Shown: piece after piece, positions 33,310 through 42,919 of the stretch | How the letters are laid out: every line of letters begins with the position of its first letter | Numbering within the stretch: the first letter of the stretch is position 1 | From: Chryseobacterium gotjawalense | GTDB taxonomy: Bacteria; Bacteroidota; Bacteroidia; Flavobacteriales; Weeksellaceae | Reading direction: 5' to 3' | Assembly: GCF_030012525.1 (NCBI RefSeq) | Contig: NZ_CP124855.1 | Span: forward strand, 2,666,001 to 2,730,000 | Length of the DNA stretch: 64,000 bases | Program-made: the position numbers and the translations under genes | Notes under the pieces: generated by a model | Seen by the model: only the letters and a program-made list of their open reading frames with translations | Databases searched by the model: none | What the model was told of the DNA's origin: nothing

Positions 33310-35217
33310 ATGATTTCTAACCGGGATTTTGAAAAATTAAAACAGCAGACCTTAAAGCATTTTTGGGGTTACGATACCTTTCGGGATTCGCAGGAAACAA
33401 TCATTAATTCAATTATTTCCGGCAAAGATACTCTGGCCTTACTCCCAACAGGTGGCGGAAAATCACTTTGTTATCAACTCCCGGCTTTGGTTTTAGAAGG
33501 AACCTGTTTGGTAATATCTCCACTTTTGGCCTTGATGAAAGACCAGGTCCATCAGATGAAAAACATCGGTATTGAAGCCGAATATCTCTCATCAGAACTG
33601 GATGAATTCGATGCCGAAATTATTTTTAACCGTTGCAAAGACGGCTTGACCAAATTATTATATATTTCTCCCGAAAGATTATCCAACAGGTTGTTTCTTC
33701 AAAATTTAGAAGAGATTCAGATTTCATTTATTGCCGTAGACGAAGCGCACTGTATTTCGGAATGGGGGCAGGATTTTCGGCCGAGTTATCAGCATATCAA
33801 AGGGTTTAGAGAGCAGTTGAAAAATATTCCGTGCATTGCATTAACTGCAACCGCGACTCCAAAAGTTTTACAGGAAATACAGTTGAAACTCAATCTGAAA
33901 AACCCGGCAATCTTTCAGAAAAGTTTTAGAAGAAGTAATCTTAAAATTGTCTCCGATGAAATTGCTGACAAATATGAAAGAATTCGAAATCTCCTGAAAT
34001 ATAATAATTCGTCAGGAATTATCTATGTCAGAACCCGAAAAGAAGCTGAAGAACTTACCGCTTTTCTTCACCGAAATCAAATCACGAATGTCGATTTCTT
34101 TCACGCCGGGATTCCGGTGAAAGAAAAAAATGCGAAACAAAACCGTTGGCTTCAAAGTCAAAACCAGGTTTTGATTTCTACCAATGCATTCGGGATGGGA
34201 ATCGATAAAGATAATGTGCGGTTCATTATCCATTTTTCTCCCGCGGCGTCCATAGAAAATTATTATCAGGAAATCGGCCGAGCCGGTCGGGATGGCACAA
34301 ATTCTTATGCTTTTCTACTTTGGAATGAACAGGAATTAAAGAATTTTGACCAAATTTTAATCAATCAAATTCCATCGAAAGCAGAATTTCAGAATATCGT
34401 TTCTTACTTATATTCTACTTTTCAAATTGCGGAGAATGATCTGCCGGAAAATGTATTTCAACTTCATATTCAAAGGATTCAGAAATTTACCAAAGTATCT
34501 TTGGCAAAGATTAGAAACGTTCTTCAGTTTTTGCATCATCAGGAAATTATTTTTTATAATTATCAAAATTCTCTTTCATCACTTGAGCTTAAAATTTCGC
34601 CTGATGAAATCGATTTGTTGCCCAAAAAAGACGCTTATTTTATAGAACTCTTATTGAGGGCTCTTTCGGGACTTACCACTCACAAAGTAATGTTCAGCGA
34701 AAAATCACTGAGTACTAAAATCGAGTCGGATCCTCATTTGGTTAAAGAGCGACTTCGGGAACTGCAGCATCAGGGACATCTGGATTATATCGATGGCGCT
34801 TTGTCAAGTGTTAAGTTTCTGAAACACCGTGATCAGCGGGCAATAGAAGGAAAGTACTGGAATCTTTTTGCCCAGATCCAGAAAAACAAAATTCAGAAAT
34901 GGGAGGAAATGAAATTTTTTGTCCAGAATAATGAGTTTTGTAAAATGAAACTGATCCTGTCTTATTTCGGCGAAAAAAATGTGAAAAACTGTGGACATTG
35001 CTCGGTTTGTGAACAACAGAAAGAAACGGTTTTCGGACGGGATATTTCCGGGGAAATTTTAGAAATTTTGAAAACAGGTCCCGCAAATGTAGAAGAGATT
35101 TCCATTAAACTGAATTATTTTGTCAAAGAAAATATTTTAGAAAATCTGATTCATCTCCTCGATTCAGGTAAAGTCAAAATGCTCAATTTTAGAACATACT
35201 GTTACAATCACGATTAA
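33310..35217 (+). CDS. recQ: RecQ-type ATP-dependent DNA helicase
   Basis: The 635-residue superfamily 2 helicase has LLPTGGGKSLCYQLP (Walker A, 45-59), VDEAHCISEWGQDFRP (DEAH 144-147), ALTATATP, and STNAFGMGIDKDNVRFIIH with the arginine-finger motif YYQEIGRAGRDG. A zinc-binding cluster (CKMKLILSYFGEK, CGHCSVC) and a winged-helix-like end follow. No HRDC domain is seen, so it is the short form. The enzyme unwinds DNA in recombination and repair. Confidence 0.93.
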   Translation: MISNRDFEKLKQQTLKHFWGYDTFRDSQETIINSIISGKDTLALLPTGGGKSLCYQLPALVLEGTCLVISPLLALMKDQVHQMKNIGIEAEYLSSELDEFDAEIIFNRCKDGLTKLLYISPERLSNRLFLQNLEEIQISFIAVDEAHCISEWGQDFRPSYQHIKGFREQLKNIPCIALTATATPKVLQEIQLKLNLKNPAIFQKSFRRSNLKIVSDEIADKYERIRNLLKYNNSSGIIYVRTRKEAEELTAFLHRNQITNVDFFHAGIPVKEKNAKQNRWLQSQNQVLISTNAFGMGIDKDNVRFIIHFSPAASIENYYQEIGRAGRDGTNSYAFLLWNEQELKNFDQILINQIPSKAEFQNIVSYLYSTFQIAENDLPENVFQLHIQRIQKFTKVSLAKIRNVLQFLHHQEIIFYNYQNSLSSLELKISPDEIDLLPKKDAYFIELLLRALSGLTTHKVMFSEKSLSTKIESDPHLVKERLRELQHQGHLDYIDGALSSVKFLKHRDQRAIEGKYWNLFAQIQKNKIQKWEEMKFFVQNNEFCKMKLILSYFGEKNVKNCGHCSVCEQQKETVFGRDISGEILEILKTGPANVEEISIKLNYFVKENILENLIHLLDSGKVKMLNFRTYCYNHD

Positions 35218-35259
35218 AAGTGAATTGTATTTATTAAAATATCCTCAATTATATATTCA

Positions 35260-36207
35260 ATGAAATCATTAAAAGTTATTTTTTTCGGAACTCCGGAATT
35301 TGCAAAAACTTCCTTAGAAGCAATTCATCAATCCTCTCACGAAGTTGTGGGTGTGGTAACTGTTGCAGATAAAGCGAGCGGACGCGGACAGAAGATTCAC
35401 CAGTCTGCCGTCAAAGAATTTGCTGTTGAAAATAACTTACCGGTTTTTCAACCCGAGAAATTAAGGGATCCTGAATTTTTAGAAACGATAAAGAAACTCA
35501 ATGCCGATGTTTTTGTCGTTGTAGCATTCCGGATGATGCCTAAGATTTTATTTGAGATGCCGGAAATGGGAACATTTAATCTTCACGCCTCGTTGCTTCC
35601 GGATTATCGTGGCGCTGCGCCGATTAATTATGCGGTCATCAACGGTGAGAAAAAAACGGGAGCAACTACTTTTTTTATCAATGAAAAAATTGATGAGGGA
35701 AATATCCTACTTCAACAGGAAATCGAAATTTCACCCGAAGAAAATGCCGGTGAACTGCACGACCGTTTAATGGAAATGGGCGCGGAACTCGTGGTAAAAA
35801 CCCTCGATGGACTGTCCGAAAACTCGATTCAGGAGAAGCCACAACCGATCGTAGAACATCCTAAAAATGCTTTTAAAATTTTTAAAGAAGATACCCGGAT
35901 TCAATGGAATCAAAACGCGGAAACCGTTCATAATTTCATCCGTGGAATGTCGCCTTATCCTGCTTCTTTTACGACCATTAAAATTGGGGAAGACGAAAAA
36001 TTTTTAAAAATATTTAAAGGTAAATTTAAAATGACGGAACATGATAAAATTCCGGGAACTTTAGAAATAAATAAACACCAATTCGAAATTTTCACAAAAG
36101 ACGGTTTTTATTTCCCGCAAGAAGTTCAGCTTGAAGGGAAAAAAAGAATGTCTGTGAAGGATTTCTTAAATGGATTCCAGAACTTTGACCATATTTCGAT
36201 GGCTTAA
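35260..36207 (+). CDS. fmt: Methionyl-tRNA formyltransferase
   Basis: The 315-residue enzyme formylates initiator Met-tRNA. Landmarks are FFGTPEFAKTSLEAI, the formyl-donor site NLHASLLPDYRGAAPINYAV (with SLLP), GATTFFINEKIDEGNI and the C-terminal domain beginning RIQWNQNAETVHNFIRGMSPYP. It is encoded 42 bp after recQ. The convergent neighbour stops 2 bp beyond it, leaving no room for a separate terminator. Confidence 0.96.
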   Translation: MKSLKVIFFGTPEFAKTSLEAIHQSSHEVVGVVTVADKASGRGQKIHQSAVKEFAVENNLPVFQPEKLRDPEFLETIKKLNADVFVVVAFRMMPKILFEMPEMGTFNLHASLLPDYRGAAPINYAVINGEKKTGATTFFINEKIDEGNILLQQEIEISPEENAGELHDRLMEMGAELVVKTLDGLSENSIQEKPQPIVEHPKNAFKIFKEDTRIQWNQNAETVHNFIRGMSPYPASFTTIKIGEDEKFLKIFKGKFKMTEHDKIPGTLEINKHQFEIFTKDGFYFPQEVQLEGKKRMSVKDFLNGFQNFDHISMA

Positions 36208-36208
36208 T

Positions 36209-38545
36209 TTAATTTCTGTTTTTAAGTAAAATCCAGCCTTTGTAGGAAACCGGTAATTGGGTGTCTGGTTCTGTCCAGTTCAGGATATACCAGTAATTTG
36301 CGGTGGGAAGTGCCCTGCCGCCTGATTTTCCGTCCCAGATAAACTGTTTGTCCTTCGAGCTGAACACCATATTTCCATAACGGTCGAATATCTGTATACT
36401 GACGTTTTCTTTAATTTTTAAATCAGAATAATCCAGAACATCATTATGGCCATCGCTGTTTGGCGTGATGACATTGATCAGATTAATAATCAGGAATTCT
36501 TTGGCCACGCTGTCACAGTTTTGCGCATCTTTCACGTAAACTGTATGTTTGCCCCGCGGAACATTATAGAAAATATTGGAGGCCTGAAAATTGACATTGT
36601 CCAAAGAATAAGAATATGGAGGAACACCGTCTAAGACATAAACCGTTGCCGTACTTCCCGAAACATCAATATGGGTAATTTGCGGCAGTTCCGGTGCAGT
36701 GACTTTCACATTCTGACGGTAAACACATCCATTAGAATATAAATCTACCCAGTAATTACCGATTCCCACGCTGATACCGGAAGCACTGCTTCCGCTGACG
36801 CCGGTGCTCCATTCGTAAAAATCAAAACCGGGACCTGCATCAAGCGTTGTGACAGAACCTGGACAAACCGGTTGATCATGCATAGGTGAAGTTTTTGGTG
36901 ATTTAATGTTGACCGTGATTTCTGCCACATTGGGACAGTCACTGCCTTCGAACCGAATTCCAAAAGTTTTGGTAGTGCTCAAAGTTTGGTTGGTCGAAAT
37001 GGAAGTTCCCGGAGTTCCCAATTTTGCTTCCGCCAGTGAATTGTAAAAAGTAATATTTAAAGAAGGATCTGCAGTGAATTGAGAAATATCATTACTCAGA
37101 TTCACTGAAACGCCTTGAAAATTATCATCGCAAATAGCCGGTGTAGAATAATCTGGTTTGAGCAGCGGGATTTTATTTCCGGTTTTTAAAGTGAAATTGC
37201 CAATGGCTGCCGGACAGCCGTAAGTACTTTCCACAAACAGATAAACTTTTGTGGTTGCAGTTAAAAGCCAGCCATCAGCGAGTGGCGTTCCGGTTCCGGC
37301 GGGGTTCAGATAATATTTTGGAATAAAAGCGCTGTTGAGATTTGAAATCAACTGAGGAGAAAGTTGTGAAAAATTAATCGGAACACTTCCGTTCAGCTGG
37401 TTGTCACAATATGAAAAAACTTTGTTGGGAACAATCACAGGCTGCTCGGAGATTTCTATTTTAGTGGAACCTTTCAGACTACATCCTCCCAAGGTGATGT
37501 CTACCTGATAGGTGCCGGCATTCGCAGCGGTTCCCGTTATGTTCAGCTTAGGATTTGTTGCACCAGGAATTAAAATGCCGTCTTTAAACCATTGATAAGC
37601 AGTAGCTCCGGCTGTGGTGGCATCCAAAGTTTTTGTACCTCCTTCGCAGATCGGATTATTGGTCGCGAGTAACAGATCGGGTCCTATATCTTTTTTGCCC
37701 ACGAAACTTCCTGCTTTTAAAAACACTGCTGAATCATGACTGGTGTTGGTATTGTCTGCAATGACCAATTTGATGTGGTATGTTTTTCCCGGAATGACGT
37801 CTGCTTTTGCAGTAAGCACTTTGGTTTGCCCGTCGAAAATGGTTGGCGACATGTTCGGTGGCACCATTGGCGGCAAATTATACTGCCCAAAATATTCGGC
37901 ATTACTGGGAGAGCAGTAGGTGTTGTCTCTCACTGTTCGCGAAGACACGGGATCCAGATTTCCGGTGGCCTGATTGAGGACTGTAGCAATATTTTGGTAG
38001 GTGGTGGCTCCGGCTTCTTTGATCAGAAACGCAAAAGCGTCGGAATAGTTGCATCCGCTTTTCTGATATTCCTCTGATAGAAACATATACTCAAAACTGA
38101 TTCCGGTAGAAGTGAGCGAGACAAAATCAAATTCCAGAGCTGTGGCGTTCCAGGAAGGACTTGCAACGGGAACTGCTTTTTCAAGATCCTTATCCCCTAA
38201 CCAGGTTGCGTCGCCTTCTGAAAGCACACCGTTATTCGGTCCCGGTGCCCTGTATGCTCCGCCGGTACTCAATATCAGTCCTTTTTCGATATTAAACGGT
38301 AAGGTTCCTTTTTCGAAATAGCCGTGACTGAAAGGATTGTTCCCGTAATCCTGCCAGCCTTTTACAGATACATTCGATACGGTAATACAGGCTGCATTTT
38401 GGGATCCGATAAAAATATCTTTTACAAGCTGTTCCGGTGTATAGGTTGATGTATCTACCGTGATGTACTGTTGGGCGCTTCCGGAAATGGAGAATAATAT
38501 AAAAAGAAGAGCAAAACTGCTGCTGAAAAATCTGTATCTAAACAT
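36209..38545 (-). CDS. Choice-of-anchor L domain protein with type B T9SS sorting domain
   Basis: I chose the ATG at 38545 (signal peptide MFRYRFFSSSFALLFILFSI, 778 residues). The N-terminal region has a choice-of-anchor L pattern: YTPEQLVKDIFIGSQ, LILSTGGAYRAPGPN, LEFDFVSLTSTGISFEYMF, SDAFAFLIKEAG. Ig-like/PKD-type repeats follow. The last 85 or so residues are a gliding-motility-type C-terminal domain (NVITPNSDGHNDVLDYSDL, IQIFDRYGNMVF, WDGKSGGRALPTANYWYIL), the type B signal of the type IX secretion system. It is expected to be exported to the surface. TAATTTTG on the minus strand (38564-38571) is a plausible -7 box. Confidence 0.85.
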   Translation of the reverse strand: MFRYRFFSSSFALLFILFSISGSAQQYITVDTSTYTPEQLVKDIFIGSQNAACITVSNVSVKGWQDYGNNPFSHGYFEKGTLPFNIEKGLILSTGGAYRAPGPNNGVLSEGDATWLGDKDLEKAVPVASPSWNATALEFDFVSLTSTGISFEYMFLSEEYQKSGCNYSDAFAFLIKEAGATTYQNIATVLNQATGNLDPVSSRTVRDNTYCSPSNAEYFGQYNLPPMVPPNMSPTIFDGQTKVLTAKADVIPGKTYHIKLVIADNTNTSHDSAVFLKAGSFVGKKDIGPDLLLATNNPICEGGTKTLDATTAGATAYQWFKDGILIPGATNPKLNITGTAANAGTYQVDITLGGCSLKGSTKIEISEQPVIVPNKVFSYCDNQLNGSVPINFSQLSPQLISNLNSAFIPKYYLNPAGTGTPLADGWLLTATTKVYLFVESTYGCPAAIGNFTLKTGNKIPLLKPDYSTPAICDDNFQGVSVNLSNDISQFTADPSLNITFYNSLAEAKLGTPGTSISTNQTLSTTKTFGIRFEGSDCPNVAEITVNIKSPKTSPMHDQPVCPGSVTTLDAGPGFDFYEWSTGVSGSSASGISVGIGNYWVDLYSNGCVYRQNVKVTAPELPQITHIDVSGSTATVYVLDGVPPYSYSLDNVNFQASNIFYNVPRGKHTVYVKDAQNCDSVAKEFLIINLINVITPNSDGHNDVLDYSDLKIKENVSIQIFDRYGNMVFSSKDKQFIWDGKSGGRALPTANYWYILNWTEPDTQLPVSYKGWILLKNRN

Positions 38546-38593
38546 AGTGTTTTTTGCGGAAGACAAAATTACTTCTTATTTGCCATAAAAAAA

Positions 38594-38620
38594 ATCTCTT
38601 CCATCAATAATGGAAGAGAT
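38594..38620 (-). terminator. Terminator of the gene at 38630-41287
   Basis: ATCTCTTCCAT (38594-38604) pairs perfectly with 38610-38620 around CAATA. The minus strand continues with seven T residues. It separates the two T9SS cargo genes into two transcripts. Confidence 0.88.
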
Positions 38621-38629
38621 GTATATCAT

Positions 38630-41287
38630 TTAATTTCTGTTTTTTAGTAATAAATAACTTGTTTGCAATACAATCTGTTTTGTTTTAGGTTCTGTCCATT
38701 GTACGATATACCAGTAAGTTGCTGTAGGTAACGGTTTGCCATTGGATTTGCCGTTCCATGTATAACTTTTTTCATTCGATTCATAAATCATTTGACCTGA
38801 AGTATTGAATATCTTGATTAAGAAGTTTTCTTTAGATTTCAGTTCGCTGTAATCTAATATGTCGTTGTAGCCATCATCATTGGGAGTAATAACGTTAAAT
38901 AATTGTGTAATCATAAAATCTTTTGTTGAGACTGTACATTTATCGGCTGACATCACATACACCGTATTAAGACCTAAAGGAAGATTTGAAAATATATTTG
39001 AATTTTGATAAGGTAGAAAACTGTTTGAGTTCTCGATTGCATATTCGTAAGGTGATAAACCTTCTGATGCGATTATCGTTGCTGTTCTTCCATTAACCTG
39101 AACATCAATTTTTGGTACTGTATAGGTTTTTAAATGAATTTCTCCAATTCTAAAACATCCATATAAATTAAGGACTTTAACATAAACGATACTGTTGTTT
39201 ATCGTTTTGTAATTGGTGAGTTCGGCTGAGTTAATTTCTTTTGTTAATGCCAAATCTTCATAATATTGATATTTTATGATTTGAACATCAGTATTTTCTG
39301 TTTCAAATTTTTTAAGATTATATATTGCATAGCCAAAACTGTCTTGGCATTCTGTGATCTCAATGTTTCTAACCTGCATTTGGGTTATTTGAACAGTTAC
39401 CGTAACTTGTTCTGAATCAGGGAAATCACCGACGCCCCGAAAATAATAGGTAAATGTTACTTCACTAAGATGAGTATTATTGGGTTCGAAATGAATTTTT
39501 CCTTGATTGTCAACATAAGCTTTTCCTTCTGTGGCTTGTTCCAAAATTATAGTTTTAGATGGGTCAATAGCTAATGAAGGATTAGTTGAAAATTTAGGTT
39601 CTATAAGAGGATTTAGATTTTCACAAAAACTTAAAGTATAGGTTTGTGGCGGACCAATTACTGTGCATTTATAATAAATAAATATTTCTGTAAGCCTTGA
39701 AGGCGGACATGATGTTTTAGTAACTTTACATTGATAATATCCATATTTATTGCCAGGATGGATTTGATTTGTTGTTTCTGGAAGCAAAATCCAATTTATT
39801 TTGTCTTCAGAATAGTACCATTCATAAACATCAAAATTATCTTGTACTTCAAGATAAATAGAGCTTTCATCACATCCTCCAATTTTTTTAATTTCTGGGT
39901 CTACATTAAATCCTGCAAAATTACCGCCATAGCCAATCTCATCATTTCCACCTACAAAACCAAAAGTAATAGATTTGCGATTATTTGTGGTAACAGAAAT
40001 ATTTCCTTTTGCATTTGGGTAATAATAAATTTCCCAATTTGGATTTCCACTAACCTGAAATGGCCCAAATAGATTATTTTGTGAACCATTTACAAATACA
40101 TTTGCTCCTTTCTCAGCCGTTATATTAAGCTTTACATTATAATCATAATCTCCAAAAGGATTTTCATCAACCTGTGATATTTCATCAATTTTACTAGGCA
40201 GTAGGCAAGAAAGAGGAGGAACAAGGTTCATAGCTCCGCTACTAATCCCAGAGTCATCGCCCCCTGAAAAAATCTGGTAAGTATAAGCTGGTTTTGTGGT
40301 TCTAATATATAAGGAATAAATGTTGTTTTGCGGATCGACAGGTTTGTATAATTTATTTTCAACAAATTTGAAAGATCCAGCAGTTGGAAGTATAAAATCT
40401 GGGGTAGAACTTGAATTATCATTTAAAAATACTTCTGTATTGTCTTCTGAAGCTACAATTAACGTTTTTTCCATCCGTGCAGTATTGGCAATATCTCCAT
40501 TGCCATTCATGATGATATATTCATTTCCTAGTTTTTCAACAGGAATAGTTTGATCCACAAAAACATCAACAAAATAATCTCTTCCAATACTTATCGCACC
40601 GGTAAAGTTTCCACAAGTAACGCTTATGGGTTTACTACTTTCAATTTTAGCACCGATTAATCCATTGTAATCAACATTATAACTGTACATATTGTCTACT
40701 TCAAATACATATGATTCTCCTTTATTTAAAGTTACTGTTTTTTGAGAAGTACCTGGAGTTTTGTCATTCGTAAATTTTAAAGAGGGTTCATAATTAGATA
40801 ATGTAACAACAGTGTTATTTTCAGTGGCAATGATTCCTGCAGTATTGTTACTGTAGCGGAGTTTCATTTTTCCCATTCCAAGGAAAAATTTTGTTCCAAG
40901 TGCAGATTTTCCTTTTGAAGTTATCATTTCTGCACTGTCTGGAGTTGAAACTCTGTAATTTGCAAAGAAGTTTCCATCACCTACAATATGTATCCCTTTT
41001 GATGATACAGCCATCTTCTCTTTATCGTTTTCAATAATCATTTGTGAACGAGGGATTCCACTAAATTTCCCAGAATTATTTTTAGATATTGTTGTCGTTC
41101 CTAATAATTTATTTCCACTATATATACTAATGTTCACAGGGTTTAAACTACCTGTAGATAGATACAATAATTGTATCCCATCTGCAGGATTGTTGCCTGC
41201 CATCGGCGCAAACCAATGCTCGGTATCCATCTGTGCAGTTGAGTATGTAAAAAATAATGCAAAAACTAAAGCGAGTAGATTTTTCAA
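38630..41287 (-). CDS. IgGFc-binding-like protein with type B T9SS sorting domain
   Basis: This 885-residue protein has the signal peptide MKNLLALVFALFFTYSTAQ. The long N-terminal region (about 20-460) resembles the IgGFc-binding N-terminal domain (GTKFFLGMGKMKLRYSN, VTLNKGESYVFEVDN, FVDVFVDQTIP). Ig-like modules and a C-terminal type B sorting domain (NVITPNDDGYNDILDYSEL, IKIFNTSGQMIYES, WNGKSNGKPLPTATYWYIV) follow. The last 150 residues are clearly paralogous to the neighbouring cargo at 36209. The start codon is TTG; no in-frame ATG precedes the signal peptide. Eukaryotic IgG binding should not be assumed from the domain name. Confidence 0.82.
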   Translation of the reverse strand: MKNLLALVFALFFTYSTAQMDTEHWFAPMAGNNPADGIQLLYLSTGSLNPVNISIYSGNKLLGTTTISKNNSGKFSGIPRSQMIIENDKEKMAVSSKGIHIVGDGNFFANYRVSTPDSAEMITSKGKSALGTKFFLGMGKMKLRYSNNTAGIIATENNTVVTLSNYEPSLKFTNDKTPGTSQKTVTLNKGESYVFEVDNMYSYNVDYNGLIGAKIESSKPISVTCGNFTGAISIGRDYFVDVFVDQTIPVEKLGNEYIIMNGNGDIANTARMEKTLIVASEDNTEVFLNDNSSSTPDFILPTAGSFKFVENKLYKPVDPQNNIYSLYIRTTKPAYTYQIFSGGDDSGISSGAMNLVPPLSCLLPSKIDEISQVDENPFGDYDYNVKLNITAEKGANVFVNGSQNNLFGPFQVSGNPNWEIYYYPNAKGNISVTTNNRKSITFGFVGGNDEIGYGGNFAGFNVDPEIKKIGGCDESSIYLEVQDNFDVYEWYYSEDKINWILLPETTNQIHPGNKYGYYQCKVTKTSCPPSRLTEIFIYYKCTVIGPPQTYTLSFCENLNPLIEPKFSTNPSLAIDPSKTIILEQATEGKAYVDNQGKIHFEPNNTHLSEVTFTYYFRGVGDFPDSEQVTVTVQITQMQVRNIEITECQDSFGYAIYNLKKFETENTDVQIIKYQYYEDLALTKEINSAELTNYKTINNSIVYVKVLNLYGCFRIGEIHLKTYTVPKIDVQVNGRTATIIASEGLSPYEYAIENSNSFLPYQNSNIFSNLPLGLNTVYVMSADKCTVSTKDFMITQLFNVITPNDDGYNDILDYSELKSKENFLIKIFNTSGQMIYESNEKSYTWNGKSNGKPLPTATYWYIVQWTEPKTKQIVLQTSYLLLKNRN

Positions 41288-41333
41288 TTCGATAAAAATT
41301 AAGAAGGTGAAATTACTGCTATTTCGGCGAAAA

Positions 41334-41365
41334 AAAATCTCTTTCTAAAAATAGAAAGAGATTTT
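41334..41365 (-). terminator. Terminator of tsf
   Basis: A 14-bp perfect stem (41334-41347 with 41352-41365) and an AAAA loop are followed by TTTT on the minus strand, 24 bp after the tsf stop. Confidence 0.88.
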
Positions 41366-41388
41366 AATTATAAATAAAGTTCGGGAAA

Positions 41389-42213
41389 TTAAGTAAGGCT
41401 CGCTCTTACATATCCTACAACTTTCAGATCACTGTTAATTGATTTTACATAGTCAGCAACTGATACGCTTGAATCTTTGATGAAAGACTGGTGTACCAAA
41501 GTGTTGTCTTTGTAGAATCTCTGCATTTTTCCTTTAAGGATATTATCGATAATGTTAGCCGGTTTTCCTTCTTTAGTCAATAATTCTCTTTCGATTTCCA
41601 ATTCTTTATCAATCGTTTCCTGGGAAACCATAGTTTCATCCAAAGCGATCGGGTTCATAGCAGCAACCTGCATAGAAACAGATTTTGCAACTTCTGCAGC
41701 TCCATCTACATTTGCAGATAAAGAAGTAATGGCAGCAATTTTATTTCCTGCATGAATATAAGCTCCTAAGTATGGACCTTCAATTCTTTCGAAAGCACCT
41801 ATTTCGATTTTTTCACCGATAATTCCTGTTTGCTCGATTAATTTTTCAGCAACGGTCATTCCGTGGAAATCAGATGCTAAAAATTCTTCTTTGTTTGCAT
41901 AGAAAATAGCTTGTTCAGCAAGTTCATGAGCTAACTCTACAAAATTATCATTTTTTCCAACGAAATCTGTTTCACAATTCAAAGCGATAATTGCTCCCAT
42001 GGTGTTGTCCTGGTTAACTTTTGCAATTACTGCACCTTCGTGAGAATCTCTGTCTGCTCTGTTAGCTGCAACTTTCTGTCCTTTTTTTCTAAGGTTTTCG
42101 ATGGCTTTATCGAAATCTCCATCAGCTTCTACCAACGCTTTTTTGCAGTCCATCATTCCTGCGCCTGTAATGTTTCTTAATTTAGCTACATCTGCAGCAA
42201 CTGGTGTATACAT
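41389..42213 (-). CDS. tsf: Translation elongation factor Ts
   Basis: The 274-residue protein exchanges GDP for GTP on EF-Tu. The N-terminal UBA-like module is VAADVAKLRNITGAGMMDCK followed by KKALVEADGDFDKAIENLRK; the dimerisation core has IIALNCETDFVGKNDNF. CAAAGATA on the plus strand (42269-42276) gives a -7 box TATCTTTG about 55 nt upstream. rpsB, the usual upstream partner, is not adjacent; a plus-strand gene occupies that side. Confidence 0.96.
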   Translation of the reverse strand: MYTPVAADVAKLRNITGAGMMDCKKALVEADGDFDKAIENLRKKGQKVAANRADRDSHEGAVIAKVNQDNTMGAIIALNCETDFVGKNDNFVELAHELAEQAIFYANKEEFLASDFHGMTVAEKLIEQTGIIGEKIEIGAFERIEGPYLGAYIHAGNKIAAITSLSANVDGAAEVAKSVSMQVAAMNPIALDETMVSQETIDKELEIERELLTKEGKPANIIDNILKGKMQRFYKDNTLVHQSFIKDSSVSVADYVKSINSDLKVVGYVRASLT

Positions 42214-42351
42214 ATTCTTGTTTTTTTTATTAAAAATTGATTAAGTTAGCTAATGTTTTTAAGCGTTGCAAAGATAATAAATTTCGCACAAACTAAAAAG
42301 TACAATTTTCCGTTATTCGTAAAATATAGAATTTTAAAAATTAATTCATTC

Positions 42352-42915
42352 ATGAAAAAATATATCTATTTCCTGTTTTTATTTATTTCATTTTTTTCTT
42401 GCGCCCAGTCGAAATATACCGTCGATCAGGTTGAAAAAAGTACTGATATGCAGGTAATTGCCAATTTTATTAAATTCAATCCGGATCATCCCAGAACTCC
42501 TGAATTTAAAAGAAAGCTTTTTGCGGTCATGAACAGCGACAAAACACCAGCTCAGCAAGCTAAAGTTGCAAAACCGACGATTGCACCAGTGAATAAAACG
42601 GCCCTTAAAAATGAAGTAAAAAATACTTCGAATACCAATCATAAGGCAACTGCAGATTTGTTAAATCATCTTTTTAATAACGATCCCAGCAGTAAAACTG
42701 CTTATGTGCAAATCAAAAATAAATCGAAATGCAACCTGATTGTGAAACTCAGTGGAAAGAAATTTTATAACCTCAATATTCCGGCAAATAATGAGAATTT
42801 CATTATGGTAGAAAAAGGCAGTTATTCTATTACGACGATGGTTTGTGATGCAAAATATTCTTCTACAAAAAATATAGGTAAAGATATTGTGATTACTTTG
42901 AATGCCCCTAGATAA
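42352..42915 (+). CDS. Putative lipoprotein of unknown function
   Basis: The ATG at 42352 gives a lipoprotein signal (MKKYIYFLFLFISFFSC; lipobox SFFSC) and 187 residues. After it comes a short conserved stretch (YTVDQVEKSTDMQVIANFIK), a low-complexity Lys/Asn/Thr/Ala linker and a C-terminal beta-rich domain (about 105-187: YVQIKNKSKCNLIVKLSGKK, FIMVEKGSYSITTMVCDAKY). It may be related to a domain of unknown function common in Chryseobacterium (perhaps DUF6759), but I cannot confirm that. It stands alone between tsf (divergent) and trmN6 (convergent). Confidence 0.7.
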   Translation: MKKYIYFLFLFISFFSCAQSKYTVDQVEKSTDMQVIANFIKFNPDHPRTPEFKRKLFAVMNSDKTPAQQAKVAKPTIAPVNKTALKNEVKNTSNTNHKATADLLNHLFNNDPSSKTAYVQIKNKSKCNLIVKLSGKKFYNLNIPANNENFIMVEKGSYSITTMVCDAKYSSTKNIGKDIVITLNAPR

Positions 42916-42919
42916 ATAT

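Noticed and set aside
38630-41287. Interpreting the IgGFc-binding-like domain as an antibody-binding virulence factor
   Set aside because: The domain name derives from a mammalian mucus protein; many environmental Bacteroidetes carry it, so binding of immunoglobulin cannot be claimed.
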